This document shows positions 42,287 through 51,063 of a DNA stretch of 64,000 bases, piece after piece (positions within the stretch are counted from its first letter, which is position 1; each line of letters starts with the position of its first letter). This DNA comes from Plastoroseomonas hellenica. Lineage in GTDB: Bacteria > Pseudomonadota > Alphaproteobacteria > Acetobacterales > Acetobacteraceae. The stretch lies in assembly GCF_018129085.1 (NCBI RefSeq), contig NZ_JAAGBB010000025.1:43553-107552 (forward strand), given 5' to 3'. The translations under genes were made by a program, and so were the position numbers. The notes under the pieces were generated by a model, which was not told the origin of the DNA, searched no databases, and saw only the letters and a program-made list of their open reading frames with translations.

Positions 42287-43357
42287 ATGCGCTTCAGCAA
42301 CTTCCTGTTTCCCGAAAGCCGCGACCAGGCCCGCGACGGCCAGGTACTGGATGAGGTGCTGGCGGAGGTGCAGCTCTGCGAGGCGCTGGGCATGGAAGCG
42401 CTCTGGCTCAGCGAGCACCATTTCGACGGCAATTGCGCCTATGTCGATCCGGTCGCCTTCGCGGCCGTCATCGCCGCCGCGACCCAGCGCATCCGCATCG
42501 GCTTCGCCGTCGCACAGATGTCGCTGCACCACCCGATCCGCCTGGCGGAGCAGCTTTCGCTCATCGACCATGTCAGCAAGGGGCGGCTGATCGTCGGCCT
42601 CGGCCGCGGCACGAATTACAACATCTACGAATACCAGGGCTATGGCATCGACCATGAGGAATCGCAGGCGCGCTTCGAGGAAGCCGCCGGGATCCTGATG
42701 CAGGCCTGGACCAGTGAGAACGGCTTCAGCCATCGCGGCCGCTTCTGGGATCTGAAAGTGCCGGTGCTTCGGCCCCGCCCCTATACGCGCCCGCACCCCT
42801 TCACGATCCGCGCGACCGCGAGCGAGGCATCGATCACCGCGCTCGGCCGGCAGGGCGAGCCCTTCCTGATGAACGTCCAGAGCAACGACACCACGCGCCA
42901 CCGCATCGCGCTCTGGCGCCAGGCGGCGCAGGAGGCCGGCATCGGTGACGCCGCGATCGCGGCGGCACTCGGGGAAAGCTGGGTCTGGCGCAATGTCTTC
43001 GTGGCCGAGACCGATGCCGAGGCCGAGCGCATCGGCCTGCCCGCCTTCACCGCGATGCAGGAGCACCGCGCGGCGATGCGCAACCGCGTGCTGGCCGAGC
43101 AGGGGTTGATCATGGGGCATGCGGGCGCGCCGCCACCGGCCCGCATCGATCCGCGCCACGCGCTGATCTGCGGTAGCCCGGCGACGGTCGCCGAGCAGAT
43201 GCAGGCGGTGGCGGCGACCGGCGCCGGCGGCGTCATCCTCGCCTTCCGGATGGGGCCGATGAGCTACGCGCAGGTCGAGAGCAGCCTCACGCTCTTCATG
43301 GAACAGGTCGCGCCGCAGCTCAGCCAGCCGCTTGTCGCCGCCGCCGCCGGAACCTGA
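42287..43357 (+). CDS. LLM class flavin-dependent oxidoreductase
   Basis: 356-residue luciferase-like monooxygenase. N-terminal RFSNFLFPES, ALWLSEHHFDGNCAYVDPVAFAAVIAAAT, and RIRIGFAVAQMSLHHPIRLAEQL are the standard F420/FMN-binding TIM-barrel signatures. RLIVGLGRGTNYNIYEYQGYG replaces the usual GRG.....F pattern. ATG 42287 follows GGGAG at 7 nt. It converges with the GntR gene across a structured repeat. Substrate unknown. Confidence 0.9.
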   Translation: MRFSNFLFPESRDQARDGQVLDEVLAEVQLCEALGMEALWLSEHHFDGNCAYVDPVAFAAVIAAATQRIRIGFAVAQMSLHHPIRLAEQLSLIDHVSKGRLIVGLGRGTNYNIYEYQGYGIDHEESQARFEEAAGILMQAWTSENGFSHRGRFWDLKVPVLRPRPYTRPHPFTIRATASEASITALGRQGEPFLMNVQSNDTTRHRIALWRQAAQEAGIGDAAIAAALGESWVWRNVFVAETDAEAERIGLPAFTAMQEHRAAMRNRVLAEQGLIMGHAGAPPPARIDPRHALICGSPATVAEQMQAVAATGAGGVILAFRMGPMSYAQVESSLTLFMEQVAPQLSQPLVAAAAGT

Positions 43358-43382
43358 CCCGATACAGGTCGGCCCAATACCC

Positions 43383-43537
43383 GCGGCCGCAGGCCGCCCC
43401 TGGCCCCTGCGGAGCGAGCGCAGCGATGCTCCGGGGCCGCGAATGCGGCCCCGCGCGCGACCATCAGCCGCCGCCGGCGCGCCCTGACAGCGCGCAAGCC
43501 AAGCCGCGCGGATGCGCGGCGCCCGGCGTCTGAGGGC
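43383..43537 (+). repeat. Structured intergenic repeat, copy 1
   Basis: About 155 bp between the stops of the LLM oxidoreductase (+) and GntR (-). Three hairpins: GCGGCC-GCA-GGCCGC (43383-43397), CGGGGCCGC-GAAT-GCGGCCCCG (43432-43453) and GCCGCGC-GGAT-GCGCGGC (43503-43520). The last 43 bp of its conserved part (43481-43523) match copy 2 at 40 of 43 positions, and two of the three differences are the two sides of one base pair. Confidence 0.8.
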
Positions 43538-43540
43538 GAA

Positions 43541-44236
43541 CTAAGACTCTTCCCTACCCATCGCCTCCAGGAAGCGCAGCTTGGCGCCCCGGATATGCCG
43601 CTCCAGCAGCTCCCCGGCCCGCGCCGGGTCGCGGGCGGCGAAGGCCGCGTAGATCTCCCGGTGCTCGGCATTGGCTGTGGCGATGCCGCCGCCGCCGAAG
43701 ATCTGGCGCCGGCGGGAGATGCTGAGCTCCTTCAGCAGCGCCGCATGCAGGGCCTGCAGGCGGCGATTGCCGCTGAAGGCGATGATGCGGTCATGGAAGG
43801 CGGCGTTGATGTCGTGGAAGCGCTGCAGATCGCGCTTCGCGCCGGCCTCCTCCATCGCCGCGACGAGCTGCGCCAGCTCCGCGAGCTGCGGCTCGGTGAT
43901 GTGTTCCGCCAGCGTCGTGCCGGCGAGGCGCCCGAGTGCGGCGCGCACGTCATAGAGCTCGACGGCGTCGCGGAGCGAGATCTCGCGGACGAAGCAGCCG
44001 CGGTTGGGATAGGCGACCAGCAGCCCGGCCTCGACCAGGGCACGGCAGGCCTCCCGGATCAGCCCGCGGCTGGTACCGAGGCGGAGCGCCAGCGCGCTTT
44101 CCACCACATGGCTGCCACTCGGCAGGGTCCCGTCGGTGATCAACCCCTCGATCTGGTCGCGGATCCGGCTCACCATGCCGCTCTTGGCGGCGCTTTTGGC
44201 CGGGGGCGAAGCCGGCGGAGACGCTGCACTCGTCAT
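43541..44236 (-). CDS. GntR family transcriptional regulator (FCD type)
   Basis: 231 residues: a polar N-terminal tail, a winged HTH (LALRLGTSRGLIREACRALVEAGLLVAYPNRG), and an FCD domain with RFHDINAAFHDRIIAFSGN and NAEHREIYAAFAARD carrying likely metal-binding His residues. It is divergent from the alpha/beta hydrolase gene (136 bp gap) and convergent with the LLM oxidoreductase. A TTGTnnACAA operator lies before the latter. It probably controls one or both neighbours. Confidence 0.92.
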   Translation of the reverse strand: MTSAASPPASPPAKSAAKSGMVSRIRDQIEGLITDGTLPSGSHVVESALALRLGTSRGLIREACRALVEAGLLVAYPNRGCFVREISLRDAVELYDVRAALGRLAGTTLAEHITEPQLAELAQLVAAMEEAGAKRDLQRFHDINAAFHDRIIAFSGNRRLQALHAALLKELSISRRRQIFGGGGIATANAEHREIYAAFAARDPARAGELLERHIRGAKLRFLEAMGREES

Positions 44237-44372
44237 GCGCCGAAGGTAGCGCATTGTCCGGAAATCCCGGAAGCCAGTTCCGGCAGCCAGCCTCTGCCGC
44301 CGGTGCAGCCATCGCCCCTCATCTGCCCGCAACGCCGCCGCCCCGGCGGCCACCCAGGAAAGACAGGCTTCC

Positions 44373-45227
44373 ATGACAACCGACCCCGACCCGATCGCGA
44401 TCGAAAGCCGCTTCGCGACGGTCAATGGCGTCAGGCTGCACTACCTGACCGCCGGCGCGGGCGAGCCCGTGCTGCTGCTGCACGGCTATGCCCAGACCAG
44501 TCATATGTGGCGGCCGCTGATCGCCGAGCTCGCCCGCACCCGCCTGGTGATCGCGCCCGACCTGCGCGGCTTCGGCGCCTCCGACAAGCCGGCGGGCGGT
44601 TATGACAAGAAGAGCCTGGCCCAGGATGTCCATGCCCTCATCGCCTCGCTCGGCCTCGGCAAGCTGGCCGTTGCCGGCCACGATATCGGGCTGATGGTCG
44701 CCTATGCCTATGCCGCGCAATACCCGGCCGAGGTCAGCCGCATCGCGCTGATGGACGCCTTCCTGCCCGGCGTCGGCGACTGGACCCATGTCTGGCTGCT
44801 GCGCGACCTCTGGCATTTCCACTTCTACGGCACGACGCCGCTCGCGCTCGTCGAGGGCCGCGAGCGCATCTACTTCGAGCATTTCTGGAACGACTTCGCC
44901 GCCGATCCCACGCATTCGGTGTCCGAGGCGGATCGCCAGCTCTATGCCGCTGCCTATGCGCAGCCGGGCGGCATGGCCGCGGGCTTCGAGGTGTTCCGCG
45001 CCTTCGAGCGGGATGCCAGCGACTTCGCGGGCTTCGCCGCGACCAGGCTCACCATGCCGATGCTGGTGCTGAGCGGCGAGAAGGCGTCGGGCGAGTTCCT
45101 CATCGCCCAGGGCAGGTTGGTGGCCGACGACGTCGAAGCCGTCATCATCCAAGGCTCCGGCCATTGGCTGATGGACGAGGCGCGGGACCAGGTGGTGCCG
45201 AAGCTCACGGCGTTCCTGACCCGCTGA
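44373..45227 (+). CDS. Alpha/beta hydrolase, Asp-nucleophile (epoxide hydrolase/dehalogenase-like)
   Basis: 284 residues. Oxyanion-region HGYAQTSHMW, PDLRGFGASDKP, nucleophile elbow AGHDIGLMVA with Asp104 in place of Ser, and catalytic His264 in GSGHWLMDE. An Asp nucleophile places it with epoxide hydrolases and haloalkane/haloacetate dehalogenases, not esterases. A cap domain lies between about residues 135 and 215. Divergent from GntR, which may regulate it. Confidence 0.9.
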   Translation: MTTDPDPIAIESRFATVNGVRLHYLTAGAGEPVLLLHGYAQTSHMWRPLIAELARTRLVIAPDLRGFGASDKPAGGYDKKSLAQDVHALIASLGLGKLAVAGHDIGLMVAYAYAAQYPAEVSRIALMDAFLPGVGDWTHVWLLRDLWHFHFYGTTPLALVEGRERIYFEHFWNDFAADPTHSVSEADRQLYAAAYAQPGGMAAGFEVFRAFERDASDFAGFAATRLTMPMLVLSGEKASGEFLIAQGRLVADDVEAVIIQGSGHWLMDEARDQVVPKLTAFLTR

Positions 45228-45237
45228 TCACCAGCCA

Positions 45238-47001
45238 TCACACCAGGCCCACCTCTTCCTGCCGCCGCTTGCCGAGCTCCTCGCCGTAACGGCGGAGCAG
45301 GTGGCTCGCCGTCACCAGGCCGATGACCTTGCGGCTGTCGAGCCCGTCCAGGACGGCGAGCGATTCCACCTCCGCCGCGTCGAAGATCGCCATCGCCTGC
45401 TTGGCGTTCATGTTGGGCAGCAGCGCCTGATCCTTCAGGCGCAGCAGCGATGCCACCGTCCCCTCCTCTGCCACCGCATGGGCATCGGCGACCAGCACGA
45501 TGCCGGCGTAGCGCCCGGCCTCGTCGAGCGCCACGACGCGCTCGGTGGAGCCGAGCGCGAAGTCGCGGCGGAAGGAGGAGAGCCGCGTGTCGGCGCGGAT
45601 GGTGCGCACGTCGCGGCGCATCAGCCGCCCGACCGTCAGATCGCGCAGCCAGCCGATGTCATGGGCGGAGCGGATGGTCTCCCCACGCAGATGGAAGCGC
45701 CAGGTCGCGAAGGAATAGCCGAAGGCGCGACGCACCAGCAGACCCGCGACCGTGACCCCGGTCAGCACGGCGCCGGAGATCGCGAAATTCCCGGTGCTCT
45801 CGAGCGCCAGGAAGGTCATGGCCAGCGGCGCGCCGATCACCGCGGTGCCGAAGGCGCTCATGCCGACCACCGCCAGCAGCAGCGGATCGACCAGCGGCAG
45901 GCCGAGCAGCGGCGGCAGCACGGCAAACAGCTTGCCGAGCAGCGCGCCCAGCAGCAGGGAGGCGAAGAACAACCCGCCGCGGAAGCCGGCACCGAGCGAC
46001 AGCGCGGAAGCGAGCGCCTTCAGCACCAGCAGCAGCAGCACTGCCCGCATCGGCCCTTCGGTGTTGAAGGCGATATGCAGCGCCCCGTGCCCGGCCGACA
46101 GCACCCCGGGCGAGAGCAGCGCCAGGATGCCGACGCCGAGCCCGCCCACCGCCGGCCGCAGCGCGGCCCAGGGCACCGCCCGCTTCATCACTGCCTCGAT
46201 CGCGCCGACACCGCGCATCAGCGCGATGGCGACGGCGCCGCAGAGCAGGCCGAGCAGCAGCGCCAGGGCATAGCCGTCCCAGCCCGGCGCCGGGACGCCG
46301 CCCGGCTGCACGAAATAGGTCTGTCCGTGCAGCAGCCGCGCCACCAGCGTCGCCGCGACGGCACTCGTCACCACCGGTGCGAGCGCTGCGATCGCATAGG
46401 TGCCGATCACCAGCTCGAAGGCATAGAAGGCGCCGGTCAGCGGCGCGTCGAAGGCGGCGGCGATGGCGCCGGCGGCACCGCAGCCGACCAGGATGCGAAG
46501 GTCGCCGCGACGCAGCCCGAACAGCATGCCGAGGCGCGAGGCGACGCCGCCGCCCGCCTGGGTATAGCCCGCCTCCAACCCCACCGAGGCGCCGAAGCCG
46601 TTGGAGAGGATGTTCTGCACCGCCACCACCGCGCCGTCCCAGAGCGACATGCGGCCGCCATGCAGCGCATTCGCCTCGATCGGATCGACCGGCACGCGCG
46701 GGCGGCGGCGTGCCACGGCGAGGTTGAGGAGGCCGAGCAGCAGCCCGCCCGCCGCCGGCAGCAACAGCAGCCGCAGCGGATCGGCATCGCGCACCGCGCT
46801 CAGCAGCCCGTGCACGACGCCGGGGCCGAACAGCGTGTGCAGCCAGCGCGCCGCGCCGCTCATCGCGGCCGCGAGCACCCCGCTCGCGACGCCGACCATG
46901 AGCGCGAGGCCAACCAGCCCGAGCTCCCCGGACCGTGCCCAGGATCGCAGCCCGGCCATGGGCCTGGCGATGCGGCGCAGACGGGAACGGGGGTGATGCA
47001 T
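45238..47001 (-). CDS. ClC-type chloride channel/antiporter with C-terminal CBS pair
   Basis: 587 residues: about 11 membrane segments with ClC features (GASVGLEAGYTQAGGGVASRLG, corresponding to the GREGP region with its gating Glu; LTGAFYAFELVIGTY; GTAVIGAPLAMTFLALESTGNF), then two CBS domains in the last 130 residues (LMRRDVRTIRADTRLSSFRRDF; LKDQALLPNMNAKQAMAIFDAAEVESLAVLD). It could be a Cl-/H+ antiporter or F- exporter-like protein. It converges with the hydrolase gene, 10 bp apart. Confidence 0.92.
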   Translation of the reverse strand: MHHPRSRLRRIARPMAGLRSWARSGELGLVGLALMVGVASGVLAAAMSGAARWLHTLFGPGVVHGLLSAVRDADPLRLLLLPAAGGLLLGLLNLAVARRRPRVPVDPIEANALHGGRMSLWDGAVVAVQNILSNGFGASVGLEAGYTQAGGGVASRLGMLFGLRRGDLRILVGCGAAGAIAAAFDAPLTGAFYAFELVIGTYAIAALAPVVTSAVAATLVARLLHGQTYFVQPGGVPAPGWDGYALALLLGLLCGAVAIALMRGVGAIEAVMKRAVPWAALRPAVGGLGVGILALLSPGVLSAGHGALHIAFNTEGPMRAVLLLLVLKALASALSLGAGFRGGLFFASLLLGALLGKLFAVLPPLLGLPLVDPLLLAVVGMSAFGTAVIGAPLAMTFLALESTGNFAISGAVLTGVTVAGLLVRRAFGYSFATWRFHLRGETIRSAHDIGWLRDLTVGRLMRRDVRTIRADTRLSSFRRDFALGSTERVVALDEAGRYAGIVLVADAHAVAEEGTVASLLRLKDQALLPNMNAKQAMAIFDAAEVESLAVLDGLDSRKVIGLVTASHLLRRYGEELGKRRQEEVGLV

Positions 47002-47148
47002 GCGGGGGCCTCGGCGGGCGCTGGCTGGTCTCCGGTGCGATGGACCTACGCCGCATGCGGCAGCCGGACCATGCCGTCATTCGGCAAGTCGCCCATCTCC
47101 GGGACGCAGGCTCGCCTCAATGCCAGCCGGCGGATAGCCTCCCTCGGC

Positions 47149-48045
47149 ATGAGGATGACCCTGGACCAGCTTCGCGTCTTCGTCGCGGTTGCCGAGCGGG
47201 AGCATGTGACGCGCGCGGCGGAGGCGCTGAACATCGCGCAATCCGCGGCGAGCGCCGCGATCGCGGCGCTCGAGGCCGGGCACGGCATCCGGCTGTTTCA
47301 TCGGGTCGGGCGGGGGATCGAGCTGACCGAGGCCGGGCGCCGCTTCCTGGTGGAGGCGCGCGCGGTGCTGGCGCGGGCGGACGCCGCGGAGCTGATGCTC
47401 GCCGAGCTCAGCGGCCTGGTGCGCGGCGTGCTCTCGGTTCAGGCGAGCCAGACCATCGCCAGCTATTGGCTGCCGCGCCACCTGGTCGCCTTCCGGCGCG
47501 CCTATCCCGGCATCGAGGTCCGGCTCGGCATCGGCAATACCGCGCAGGTCGCGGCCGCGGTGCATGAGGGGCTGGCCGAACTCGGCTTTGTCGAGGGCGT
47601 GGTGGAGGACGCGCTGCTGGCTACCACCCCGGTCGCGACCGACCGGCTGGTGCTGGTGGTCGCCCCCGACCACCCCTGGGCCGGGTGCGCCGGCCTGACG
47701 CTCCGGGAAGCGGCCGAGCAGGGACGCTGGGTGCTGCGGGAGCAAGGCTCCGGCACCCGATCCGCCTTCGAGGCGGCGCTCATCGCGGTGGGCTTCCCGG
47801 CCAGCCGGCTCAAGGTCGCGCTCGAGCTGCCGTCCAACGAGGCGGTGCGGGCGGCGGTGGAGGCCGGCATGGGGGCCACGGTGATCTCCGCCTCGGTCGC
47901 GGCGCCGGCGCTGGAGGCAGGGCTGCTGCGGCAGGTGGCGCTGCCGGTGCCGGACCGCCTGTACCAGGCGCTCCGCCACCGCGACCGCGAGCCGAGCCGG
48001 GCGGCGGAGGCGCTGCTGGCGCTGATCGCCACGCCGCCCGCCTGA
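47149..48045 (+). CDS. LysR family transcriptional regulator
   Basis: 298 residues. N-terminal HTH MTLDQLRVFVAVAEREHVTRAAEALNIAQSAASAAIAALE, then a substrate-binding-like effector domain starting VRGVLSVQASQTIASYWLP and containing REQGSGTRSAFEAAL, as in the CysB/YeiE subgroup. That subgroup is often paired with YeiH exporters; here yeiH is the next gene, although convergent. Start at ATG 47149 or ATG 47155 is undecided; neither has a strong SD. Confidence 0.92.
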   Translation: MRMTLDQLRVFVAVAEREHVTRAAEALNIAQSAASAAIAALEAGHGIRLFHRVGRGIELTEAGRRFLVEARAVLARADAAELMLAELSGLVRGVLSVQASQTIASYWLPRHLVAFRRAYPGIEVRLGIGNTAQVAAAVHEGLAELGFVEGVVEDALLATTPVATDRLVLVVAPDHPWAGCAGLTLREAAEQGRWVLREQGSGTRSAFEAALIAVGFPASRLKVALELPSNEAVRAAVEAGMGATVISASVAAPALEAGLLRQVALPVPDRLYQALRHRDREPSRAAEALLALIATPPA

Positions 48046-48072
48046 TCCAGCCTGGACAAGCGGCCTGTTCAA

Positions 48073-48233
48073 GCGGCCGCAGGCCGCCCCCGGAAAGGCC
48101 GGGCTGCGAGGCGAAGCCGATGCAGACCGAGGCCGCGCATGCGGCCCGCGCGCGACCATCAGTCGTCGCCAATGCTGCCCTGACAGCGCGAAAGCCAAGC
48201 CGCACGGATGTGCGGCGCCGGCGCCTGAGGGGC
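48073..48233 (+). repeat. Structured intergenic repeat, copy 2
   Basis: About 160 bp between the stops of LysR (+) and yeiH (-), in the same orientation as copy 1. Shared stems: GCGGCC-GCA-GGCCGC (48073-48087), GGCCGC-GCAT-GCGGCC (48131-48146) and GCCGCAC-GGAT-GTGCGGC (48199-48216), where an A-T pair replaces the G-C pair of copy 1. A further stem GATCGC-TTC-GCGATC follows beyond the repeat at 48237-48251. Confidence 0.8.
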
Positions 48234-48264
48234 CTTGATCGCTTCGCGATCGAGGCCGCATGCA

Positions 48265-49359
48265 TCAAGTGATGCCGAGCAACCGGATCAGCCCGATGCC
48301 GATCGCGCCGAGCACCAGCAGCGAGAGGCTGACCGTCGCCGTCACCCGGCCGCCAGCGCGGGCCACCACCCGGACGTCGACGCCAAGCCCGAGGGCGGCC
48401 ATCGAGATCACGGTCAGCAACCCCGCGACCATCGCGATCGGGGCCAGCAGCCCCTGCGGCAGCAGACCGAAGGAGCGGAGCGCCATCATGGCCAGGAAGC
48501 CCAGGATGAACCAGGGCACCAGCCGGTGCAGCGGCGGGCGGCGCGGCGCGGCACCCGCCTCCGCCGGTCCGCGCAGCCGGGGCGCCAGCAGCGACAGCAC
48601 CAGTACCACCGGGCCCAGCATCAGCACCCGCACCAGCTTCACCAATGTGCCCACCTGCAAGGCCGTGGCGCCGATCGGCGCCGTCGCGGCCAGCACCTGC
48701 GGCACGGCATAGACGGTCATCCCTGCCAGCACGCCGTATTGCGTGTCGGAGAAGCCGAGCGCCGGCGCCAGGAAGGGCAGCCCCAACACCACGACGACGC
48801 CGAGCACCGCGGTGAAGGCGATCGAGGTGGCGACGTCCTTCGCTTCCGCGCCGATCACCGGCGCGACCGCCGCGATCGCCGAATTGCCGCAGATCGCATT
48901 GCCGCTGGCGATCAGGATCGCCATGCGCGACGGCAGGCCGAGCAGCCGCCCGATGCCGTAGCCCGCGACCAGCGCGCAAGCGACGAGGAGGGCGATGCCC
49001 GCCAGCAGCGCCGGCCCGACCGCCAGCACCGTCGCGGCGCTGAGCGAGGCGCCGAGCAGCACTACCGCGATCTCCAGCAGGGTCTTAGCCCCGAAGGCGA
49101 TGCCCGGCCGCCAGCGGGCGGAGGGCGTCCAGGCGCTGCGCAGCGCGGTGCCGAGCAGGATCGCCAGCACCAGCGCCTCCAGCCAGGCATGGCCGAAGAG
49201 CGCCGCCTCGATCCGGGCCAGGGCGATGGCGGCCAGGGTGACGCCGACACAGAGGAGAAGCCCGGGGACCAGCGCCAGCAGCTCGGCACTGATACTGCGG
49301 GGCGGCGTCGCCGCGGTCGCGGCGGGGGCTTCGGGAATGATGCGGGTCGGGGCCGTCAT
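48265..49359 (-). CDS. yeiH: YeiH family putative sulfate exporter
   Basis: 364 residues, about 10 membrane helices. Family blocks: GIAFGAKTLLEIAVVLLGASLS, ASGNAICGNSAIAAVAPVIGAEAKDVATSIAFT, and GVLAGMTVYAVPQVLAA. ATG 49359 is chosen because the longer TTG-initiated frame to 49419 adds only polar residues. A 9-3-9 inverted repeat lies 73 bp upstream. The family is annotated as sulfate (or taurine-derived sulfite) exporters; substrate unproven. Confidence 0.92.
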   Translation of the reverse strand: MTAPTRIIPEAPAATAATPPRSISAELLALVPGLLLCVGVTLAAIALARIEAALFGHAWLEALVLAILLGTALRSAWTPSARWRPGIAFGAKTLLEIAVVLLGASLSAATVLAVGPALLAGIALLVACALVAGYGIGRLLGLPSRMAILIASGNAICGNSAIAAVAPVIGAEAKDVATSIAFTAVLGVVVVLGLPFLAPALGFSDTQYGVLAGMTVYAVPQVLAATAPIGATALQVGTLVKLVRVLMLGPVVLVLSLLAPRLRGPAEAGAAPRRPPLHRLVPWFILGFLAMMALRSFGLLPQGLLAPIAMVAGLLTVISMAALGLGVDVRVVARAGGRVTATVSLSLLVLGAIGIGLIRLLGIT

Positions 49360-49431
49360 GCTGGGTCCTCGGCGGGAAGCCGTGCCGCCAGCATCGGCCC
49401 ATGACATCTCAGCGTCCAATGGATGAATATG

Positions 49432-49452
49432 ATGATTTCAATCTGAAATCAT
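49432..49452. promoter_or_regulatory. Candidate LysR-type operator upstream of yeiH
   Basis: ATGATTTCA-ATC-TGAAATCAT is a perfect 9-bp inverted repeat with a 3-bp spacer, containing the LysR T-N11-A form. It lies 73 bp before the yeiH start. The LysR regulator beside yeiH is the obvious candidate ligand. Confidence 0.5.
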
Positions 49453-49545
49453 GATTGATGGAATCGCTGTTTCGCGTTCACCCGCTGACCAGCGCTACGC
49501 GCCTATGAGTCCGGTCCCGAAGGGCAGGATTTTCTTCGCCGGAGA

Positions 49546-51063
49546 TCAGTAGACGTCCCGCCGATAGCGCCCGGCCTCCAACAGCGCTGCCAGGCCGTCC
49601 TCGTCCAGGATTGCGGCGAGCGCGGCATGCACCGCCGTCGCCATCCCCGCCTGGCTGCCGCAGACATAGACGGCCGCCCCATCCCCCACCCAGCCGCGCA
49701 CCGTGTCGCCTGCCGACGCCAGCAGGTGCTGGACATAGACCCGCCCCGCCTGGTCGCGGGAGAAGGCGAGGTCGAGACGGTCCAGCAGGCCGGAGGCCAC
49801 CCAGGCCTCGACCTCATCGCGGTGGAAGTAATCGGCCGCCCGGGTCCGTTCGCCGAAGATCAGCCAGTTGCGGCGATGGCCAGCCGCTTCCCGCGCCTTG
49901 AGATGCGCGCGCAGCCCGGCGAGGCCGGTGCCATTGCCGATCAGGATCATCGGCCGGCCGTCCGGCGGCGGGTGGAAGCCGGCATTGCGGCGGATCCGGA
50001 GATCGACCGTCCCGCCTGCCGCCGCATGCGCGGTCAGCCAGCCGGAGCCGAGGCCGAGCCTGCCATCCGGATGCCGCATCTCCCGCACCAGCAGTTGCAG
50101 CGTGCCATCGGCGGGAAGGGAGGCGATCGAATAGTCGCGGTGCGGCAGCTTCGGCAGCGCTTCGACCAGCGCCTGGGCCGGGAGGCCCGCGACATCAGCG
50201 ACATCCTCCGGCAGGCGCCGCGCCGCCAGCACCTCCGCGAGCGTGGTCCCGTCCTCGGCATGGACGGGCAGCGCGGGGTCGAGGTCGAGCACCGCCAGCA
50301 TGGCGCGCACCGCGTGGGGCGCATTGCGGGGCATCACCTCCGCGATGTCGCCGGCCTGCCAGTCCGGCAGCGCCGCCGGCGGCGTCAGCGCGATGTGGAA
50401 GGCAGGGGCGCCGGGGCTGCCGGGATTGAGCAGGCGCCGCTCCGCCAGCCGCCAAGCCTCGTGTCGCGGTGGGCGCCAGGCTGGCGCCAGCGCCCTGCCG
50501 GCGAGGTGGCCCAGATGCGCCTCCCATTGCCGGAGCGCCGCGGCATCGCCGTCATCGACCTCGACCACCGGAAACAGCGGCGTTGCGCCGCGCTCGCGCA
50601 GCCAGGCATCGAGGCGGCGGCCGAAGGCGCAGTAATTGGCGTAGCTGCTGTCGCCGAGCGCCAGCAGCCCGTAGCGCAGCGACGAAAGATCGGCGGCGTT
50701 GGCCATCACCTTGCGGATGAAGACCGCGGCATCGTCAGGCGCATCGCCCTCCCCGGCCGTGCTGGCCAGGAACAGCACCCGGTTGCCATTACCGAGATGG
50801 CTTCCGGTCAGCGCATCGATCCGGGCCGCGCGGACCGCGAGCCCGCCGCTCCGCAGCGCTTCCGCGGTGCGCGCGGCGAGCTGCTCGGCGAAGCCGGTCT
50901 GGCTGGCATGGACGACGAGGTATTCGGCGGGCCCGCCCGTGCCTTCCGCCGCCCGCCGCTGTGCCTGCGCGCGCCTCCATGCGCGCCAGGCGATGACGGC
51001 GCTGAAAGCGAGCCAGGCGAGAAGGACGGTGAGCGCCGCCAGCATCCGGTCGGTATCGGGCAT
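49546..51063 (-). CDS. Membrane-anchored flavodoxin/CysJ-type NADPH reductase
   Basis: 505 residues. One N-terminal helix (MLAALTVLLAWLAFSAVIAW), a flavodoxin domain (VVHASQTGFAEQLAARTAEAL; LALGDSSYANYCAFGRRLD), and an FAD/NADPH reductase domain ending ILIGNGTGLAGLRAHLKARE ... VYVCGSQAGMATAVHAAL. It resembles the sulfite-reductase flavoprotein alpha subunit found beside PepSY genes. Last gene of the operon, overlapping apbE (TGATG). It likely injects NADPH electrons into the PepSY membrane protein. Confidence 0.9.
   Translation of the reverse strand: MPDTDRMLAALTVLLAWLAFSAVIAWRAWRRAQAQRRAAEGTGGPAEYLVVHASQTGFAEQLAARTAEALRSGGLAVRAARIDALTGSHLGNGNRVLFLASTAGEGDAPDDAAVFIRKVMANAADLSSLRYGLLALGDSSYANYCAFGRRLDAWLRERGATPLFPVVEVDDGDAAALRQWEAHLGHLAGRALAPAWRPPRHEAWRLAERRLLNPGSPGAPAFHIALTPPAALPDWQAGDIAEVMPRNAPHAVRAMLAVLDLDPALPVHAEDGTTLAEVLAARRLPEDVADVAGLPAQALVEALPKLPHRDYSIASLPADGTLQLLVREMRHPDGRLGLGSGWLTAHAAAGGTVDLRIRRNAGFHPPPDGRPMILIGNGTGLAGLRAHLKAREAAGHRRNWLIFGERTRAADYFHRDEVEAWVASGLLDRLDLAFSRDQAGRVYVQHLLASAGDTVRGWVGDGAAVYVCGSQAGMATAVHAALAAILDEDGLAALLEAGRYRRDVY

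Noticed and set aside
45301..47148. Long N-terminal extension of the LysR frame
   Set aside because: It is antisense to the ClC gene and lacks any domain; the HTH begins at 47155.
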